Assembly: GCA_034189225.1 (NCBI GenBank)
Contig: JAXHVL010000076.1
Coordinates: 1-19,704, forward strand
Length of the DNA stretch: 19,704 nt
Source of the DNA: JAXHTY01 sp034189225
Lineage (GTDB): Bacteria; Desulfobacterota; Desulfobacteria; Desulfobacterales; Desulfosudaceae
Direction: 5' to 3'
Shown here: piece after piece, positions 16,441 through 19,704 of the stretch
Numbering within the stretch: the first letter of the stretch is position 1
Layout: each line of letters starts with the position of its first letter
The notes under the pieces: generated by a model
Told to the model about the DNA's origin: nothing
Seen by the model: the letters and a program-made list of their open reading frames with translations, nothing else
The model's database searches: none
Made by a program: the position numbers and the translations under genes

Positions 16441-16725
16441 TTAGCAGTTGTAACTGAAATGCCATTTTGATAACAACAAACCGTTTTGTTGCTTGATACG
16501 ACCTGATGCAACCGGTCAATTCCTGATCAAAATAAAGTTTCGGGGGTATGCAGTTGACTCTCGTCGAATTGTGCTAAGCCCCTGAATTTTAATGATTTTC
16601 AACATAATTTTAATATTTCACAGAAAGTCCCAAAAAAGGCTTTAAAATCAAATGGTTGTAATATTTTAACGCGGGTTAAGTGCATACGCCAATAAAGTTT
16701 TTCACTACCGCAAGATAGATGCACT
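16441..16725. other. AT-rich intergenic stretch, nothing recognised
   Basis: No gene or clear repeat was found in about 285 bases. The minus-strand open frame crossing it has no ribosome site and no familiar motif. Confidence 0.5.
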
Positions 16726-16870
16726 CGTAAAAAGTCAATTTTGGGACGGCAAAGTAAAAAGTTCAAGTTCGAGGCGCGCAAATCTCGAGGAATGGAGCGT
16801 ACTTAGCTGTACGTGACATGACGAGAGATGCAGCGCAACAAAGAAATTGGACTTTTTACGAAGCCGTCAA
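16726..16870. repeat. Nested palindromic dispersed element, about 145 bp
   Basis: The outer arms CGTAAAAAGTC (16726-16736) and GACTTTTTACG (16850-16860) are perfect complements. Inside them, TCTCG pairs with CGAGA and GCGTAC with GTACGT, so the element can form a long branched hairpin. Its right end (16852-16870) recurs exactly at 8329-8347. It carries no protein and looks like a MITE or large REP-type element moved by functions supplied elsewhere. Confidence 0.7.
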
Positions 16871-16883
16871 GATAGTGTATTAT
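16855..16883 (+). promoter_or_regulatory. Promoter of the ImmA/IrrE gene, -35 in repeat
   Basis: TTTACG (16855-16860, four of six consensus bases), a 17-bp spacer and TATTAT (16878-16883, five of six). The -35 box lies in the right arm of the palindromic element and the -10 outside it. AGGAGGG follows at 16897-16903, well placed for ATG 16913. Confidence 0.5.
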
Positions 16884-16912
16884 AAAAATTAAGATCAGGA
16901 GGGTGATATTTT

Positions 16913-18061
16913 ATGCGCGTTGAGGTTAAACCGGAATTGCTGTTATGGGCCTGCGAACGGTCCGGAAAATTCATTGATTCGTTGGCCGAGCGGCGGTCTT
17001 TTTATAAACTGCCCGACTGGATTAGCGGAAAGAAGCGCCCGACCTTCAAGCAACTGGAAAACTTTGCCCGCACTACCCATACTCCCTTCGGCTATTTTTT
17101 TCTGCCGGCACCACCAGAAGAATTCGTTCCCATACCCGATCTGCGCACGGTCGGCAACCAGCATATCGGGCAGCCCAGCCCAAATCTTTTGGATACCCTG
17201 TATATTTGCCAGCAACGGCAGGAGTGGTATCGGGATTTTGCCCGGTCGACGGGTGAAGCCCCCCTGTCGTTTGTCGGCTCTGTCAGCCTTCGACACGAAA
17301 TCATTGAAGTGGCCCGGAGTATTCGGCAATCCCTTGGTTTTGATTGTGAAAAACGGCGGAAGATGCCTACCTGGACTGAAGCCCTGCGCCATTTCATCCA
17401 GCAGGCAGATGCCTTCGGCATCATGGTGATGGTCAGCGGTGTTGTCGGCAGCAATACCCATCGCTCGCTTGATCCCCAGGAGTTTCGTGGCTTTGCCCTG
17501 GCAGACCCCTTGGCCCCGCTGGTGTTTATCAATGGCAAAGATACCAAAGCGGCCCAGATGTTCACCCTGGCCCATGAGCTGGCCCATATCTGGCTGGGGG
17601 AAACAGCGCTGTCCGATGTCGAGCCGATCACCATGCCTTCGTTTGAAGTGGAAACCTGGTGCAACCAGGTGGCCGCCGAATTGCTCGTTCCCCTGGCTGA
17701 CCTACAGGCAGCGCATGAAAGCGACAATCCCTTACGGAAGGAACTGGACCGCCTGGCCCGGTGGTTCAAGGTCAGCACCCTGGTCATTTTAAGGCGTCTC
17801 CATGACGCCGGCATCATGACATGGGATGAACTGTGGCAGGCATATCATCAGGAGCTGGACAGGCTGAAAGCAATGCCCAAAGGAAGCGGCGGCAACTTTT
17901 ACCTGACCTTGCCGGCAAAAGTCAGCAGACGATTTGCCCGCGCCCTGGTGGTCAGTACCCTGGAAGGGCAAACCCTCCATCGGGACGCCTTCCGGCTGCT
18001 GGGATTTCGCAAACTTTCGACATTCCACGAGCTCGGTTATCAACTAGGGATCTTGTACTGA
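16913..18061 (+). CDS. ImmA/IrrE-family metallopeptidase, antitoxin-like
   Basis: A 382-residue protein. It has an N-terminal XRE-like DNA-binding region (about 1-60, including LPDWISGKKRPTFKQLENFA) and an ImmA/IrrE zinc peptidase domain with HELAH at 221-225 and a probable third ligand, E247, in VETWCNQVAAELLVP. The C-terminal 120 residues have no recognised motif. Such proteins are often encoded just before a PIN-like toxin and are thought to act as antitoxin and autorepressor. Here the stop codon overlaps the start of a DUF4411 gene (TGATG), which fits that pairing. A strong ribosome site, AGGAGGG, precedes the ATG. The conserved HExxH suggests a working protease; its target is not evident. 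Confidence 0.88.
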   Translation: MRVEVKPELLLWACERSGKFIDSLAERRSFYKLPDWISGKKRPTFKQLENFARTTHTPFGYFFLPAPPEEFVPIPDLRTVGNQHIGQPSPNLLDTLYICQQRQEWYRDFARSTGEAPLSFVGSVSLRHEIIEVARSIRQSLGFDCEKRRKMPTWTEALRHFIQQADAFGIMVMVSGVVGSNTHRSLDPQEFRGFALADPLAPLVFINGKDTKAAQMFTLAHELAHIWLGETALSDVEPITMPSFEVETWCNQVAAELLVPLADLQAAHESDNPLRKELDRLARWFKVSTLVILRRLHDAGIMTWDELWQAYHQELDRLKAMPKGSGGNFYLTLPAKVSRRFARALVVSTLEGQTLHRDAFRLLGFRKLSTFHELGYQLGILY

Positions 18062-18552
18062 TGGCTTACCTGCTGGACGCGAATGTCTTTATCCAGGCCA
18101 AAAATCTCCATTACGGTATGGATTTCTGCCCGGCTTTCTGGGAATGGCTTATTGAGAGCAACGATAGAAAGAAAGTCTTCAGCATTGAAAACGTTTGGGA
18201 TGAAATCCAGGCCGGTAATGATGAGCTTTCCGAATGGGCGAATCAACGAGGCCAGGCTCTCTTTTTAAAACCGGACCAGGCCATGCTGTCTGCTTTGGGA
18301 GATGTCAGCGCCTGGGCCACGGAACAAGGCTATGAACCGGCAGCCGTCAACACCTTTTTCCAGGTGGCGGATTATTACCTGGTGTCTTTTGCGCTGGCAC
18401 ACAAACATACCATCGTCACGCATGAAATCCCTTCTCCATTCACCAAAAAAATCAAGATCCCCAATGCCTGCATTGGCCTTGATATAAAAGTTGTAACACC
18501 TTATGAAATGCTGCGCCGGGAAAGAGCGCGTTTTGTTTTGGGGCCAGAATAA
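18061..18552 (+). CDS. DUF4411 PIN-like protein, probable toxin
   Basis: A 163-residue protein of the DUF4411 family, which has a PIN-like nuclease fold. It opens MAYLLDANVFIQAKN, where D6 is the first acidic metal ligand. Further acidic positions are E48 in NVWDEIQ and D104 in QVADYYLV, and THE near residue 120 is followed by the family's IPSPFTKKIKIPNAC stretch. PIN toxins of this kind cut RNA. The ATG overlaps the stop of the ImmA/IrrE gene by one base, so the two are translationally coupled. The start at 18061 gives the usual family length. The stop runs straight into an inverted REP-like copy. Confidence 0.88.
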   Translation: MAYLLDANVFIQAKNLHYGMDFCPAFWEWLIESNDRKKVFSIENVWDEIQAGNDELSEWANQRGQALFLKPDQAMLSALGDVSAWATEQGYEPAAVNTFFQVADYYLVSFALAHKHTIVTHEIPSPFTKKIKIPNACIGLDIKVVTPYEMLRRERARFVLGPE

Positions 18553-18573
18553 TAAATACACCGTCCCCCAATT
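18551..18573 (-). repeat. Inverted REP-like half site after DUF4411 gene
   Basis: On the minus strand it reads AATTGGGGGACGGTGTATTT then ATT, close to 15853-15877 with one gap and two or three changes. It begins inside the DUF4411 stop codon. The pair faces inward around the RAYT remnant and the ImmA/IrrE-DUF4411 module. Confidence 0.6.
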
Positions 18574-18587
18574 CGCGTCACCGGAAT

Positions 18588-18719
18588 TTGATAGAACAAA
18601 TAAACGATTTAACTTTAAAAGAGTATCTGGCAAGAATCGACAAAATCAAAAAATCCGTTAAAAGACACTCGGATTATGGCAGAAGGGCCTATTATGAATT
18701 TATCAAGGAATATGTCTGA
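18588..18719 (+). pseudogene. Unrecognised short reading frame, possible fragment
   Basis: A 43-codon frame from a TTG, reading LIEQINDLTLKEYLARIDKI and ending with DYGRRAYYEFIKEYV. It is basic and helical in character, with a coherent protein-like composition, but has no good ribosome site. It looks like the C-terminal end of a larger gene cut by the repeat at 18573. I do not recognise the family. Confidence 0.35.
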
Positions 18720-18764
18720 CCACCGGGTTTGCGCTGAAAATCCCCAAAAGTAAAGAAGAGGAAA

Positions 18765-19169
18765 ATGCACGCCTTATACGAGCCGGCCCTGGAATTGGCC
18801 GCAAAACTCAAAGACGCCAGGCTTCAGGCAGCTTCCTTGTCCCAGGAACTTTTGGAAACCGAATATCAACTCAAAGTTACCAAAGCCGCTGTGGAAAGGG
18901 AGCTCATCAAAAAGGTCAAAAACGAAAAAGCGCTGGGCCACACTCTTGAAGATCGCACCCGGATATTTACCCGGGCGCTGGATGCCGATACAAACTATCA
19001 AGCCTTGCGCAAAAAGCAGGCGGAACTGTCTCTGAAGGTGGAAGAGGCAAAAATTGAAGTCTCGTATCTGCGGGACAAATTATCGATTACCCTGGCGGCC
19101 ATGAAAGCGCCGGATGCTGTGGAACCGGAACGCCCCCTTTACCCTGATAAAAGCGCCGGCAGCTCATAA
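18765..19169 (+). CDS. Hypothetical coiled-coil protein
   Basis: A soluble 134-residue protein that is almost entirely charged helix. Heptad-like Leu and Ala spacing runs through about residues 5-110 (AAKLKDARLQAASLSQELL early, LRKKQAELSLKVEEAKIEVS later), with a short proline-rich tail. GAAGAGG precedes the ATG at good spacing. Small coiled-coil proteins of this character are common in prophage and other mobile regions, often near recombination genes, but no such partner is seen here. Its last ten codons overlap, on the other strand, the degraded end of the DUF4143 ATPase. Function unknown. Confidence 0.65.
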   Translation: MHALYEPALELAAKLKDARLQAASLSQELLETEYQLKVTKAAVERELIKKVKNEKALGHTLEDRTRIFTRALDADTNYQALRKKQAELSLKVEEAKIEVSYLRDKLSITLAAMKAPDAVEPERPLYPDKSAGSS

Positions 19170-19425
19170 AACGGCACCACGGAGACACTGGTTCGCTGCT
19201 GGGGCTGATCGCCGGCGTAAACCAATCCCATTCCCCTGGGAATGTCATCCGGTGGTATGAGAAACCCCGGCATCATTGGCCAGGCTGCTGATATTCAGCA
19301 ATTGGCCGACGCGGCTGGCACACAAACGGAGAAAACGTTCGAACAGGCTCAGGTCTTTGATGGTCGCCAACTGCCGCAAGTCCCGCTCAATATAGGTTTC
19401 AAAATAATCCCCCAGCGCCTGCGAG
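19139..19425 (-). pseudogene. AAA_14/DUF4143 ATPase remnant with internal deletion
   Basis: The minus strand reads GDYFETYIERDLRQLATIKD then LSLFERFLRLCASRVGQLLN and ISSLANDAGVSHTT, the start of the DUF4143 part of COG1373-type ATPases. A TGA ends that frame near 19253. The next frame continues IPRGMGLVYAGDQPQQRTSV and a plausible C-terminus ending at 19139. The usual 60 or more residues between these blocks are missing, as is the whole N-terminal ATPase domain. So the gene has lost both its front and its middle. Confidence 0.6.
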
Positions 19426-19629
19426 GACTATGTTAAAAACGAGGGCGCGCCAAAAGACGGCCAACAGCGCCTTTGAATAATAACTTCAAAACCAGGGAGT
19501 TGGACCGGGATTCAGTTGTTGCAAAAAAGGCAACAACCGCCTGATGAACCGCCACAGAAATCCCCCCATATTTTTGAGAGCCTTTTAACCCTACAACGCA
19601 ACTTAAATAATTTTTTCTTGATTTTTTAT
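19426..19629. other. Intergenic stretch before right-edge gene
   Basis: About 200 bases without a convincing gene. It contains a small repeat (GTTGTTGC and GCAACAAC near 19518-19540) that can form a hairpin. It may include the left end of an insertion sequence whose gene begins at 19677, but no terminal repeat can be tested because the other end is outside the window. Confidence 0.4.
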
Positions 19630-19669
19630 CTCCTTTCTGTGATACTACGCAATAAAACACAGAAAGGAG
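19630..19669 (+). promoter_or_regulatory. Hairpin sequestering a ribosome-binding site
   Basis: CTCCTTTCTGTG (19630-19641) is a perfect 12-bp complement of CACAGAAAGGAG (19658-19669) with a 16-base loop. The AAGGAG in the right arm is the ribosome site for the ATG at 19677. RNA that includes the left arm would hide it; RNA starting inside the loop would not. Confidence 0.75.
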
Positions 19670-19676
19670 CCAAAAT

Positions 19677-19704
19677 ATGTTACCAGACATTCGTCAGTCG
19701 GATT
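19677..19704 (+). CDS. Start of a gene cut by the window edge
   Basis: ATG with AAGGAG seven bases upstream. Nine codons are visible (MLPDIRQSD) before the window ends. It is possibly an insertion-sequence transposase, judging by the sequestered ribosome site and mobile surroundings. Too little is present to name the family. Confidence 0.5.

Noticed and set aside
16599..16781. Minus-strand 60-codon frame before the ImmA/IrrE gene
   Set aside because: It overlaps the palindromic element and has no ribosome site or recognisable motif.

Overview
The window looks like an accessory, arsenic-resistance region from a Desulfobacterota (sulfate-reducing, delta-proteobacterial) chromosome. This is inferred from three things. 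There is a TunR-type regulator (integrase-like domain fused to two TOBE domains), a family known from sulfate reducers. The ars operon has an ArsEFG-like block. Intergenic spaces are packed with short dispersed palindromes, and transposase remnants are common. No rRNA or tRNA gene and no CRISPR array was seen.

Layout. (1) 134-2864: a direct duplication of about 369 bp (134-502 and 2305-2673) carries the promoter, operator and 5' half of arsC. It brackets a GGDEF-EAL cyclic-di-GMP gene on the minus strand. The left arsC copy is truncated; the right copy is intact and ends in a strong terminator. (2) 3056-5560: an OmpA C-terminal remnant, then a TSUP (TauE/SafE) anion transporter divergent from the TunR-like regulator across a 128-bp gap with a perfect palindrome, then a short RND-like fragment. 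(3) 5600-10265, minus strand: arsR-arsE-arsF-arsG-(repeat-filled gap)-acr3-arsP. The arsR promoter and both arsC promoters have TTGACA-N17-TATATT and the same downstream element, TATATTACAA-N4-ACGATAT, so one ArsR probably controls all of them. (4) 10632-15508, minus strand: a two-gene YhaN/YhaO (SbcCD-like) ATPase and nuclease operon with its own terminator and an extended -10 promoter. (5) 15587-19704: a mosaic of mobile debris (ISAs1-like remnant, RAYT-type transposase with a nonsense codon, 30-bp tandem repeats, a large palindromic element) around an ImmA/IrrE-DUF4411 pair that looks like a toxin-antitoxin module. It continues with a coiled-coil protein, a DUF4143 ATPase pseudogene and the first codons of a gene whose ribosome-binding site lies in a hairpin.

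How the genes work together. Arsenate would be reduced in the cytoplasm by thioredoxin-coupled ArsC and the arsenite exported by Acr3. ArsP would handle trivalent organoarsenicals. ArsE (cytoplasmic thiol protein), ArsG (CcdA/DsbD-like membrane protein with two intramembrane Cys-Pro sites) and ArsF (exported CGPC thioredoxin) are the parts of an ArsEFG-type aromatic-arsenical system, and also the parts of a transmembrane thiol relay.

The points most worth a second look are: the arsC duplication around a c-di-GMP gene; the shared ArsR operator; the TunR-TSUP divergon; dispersed palindromes that appear to supply a stop codon to arsG and a -35 box to the ImmA/IrrE gene; and the hairpin at the right edge. 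All family assignments come from reading motifs by eye; no database search was run.
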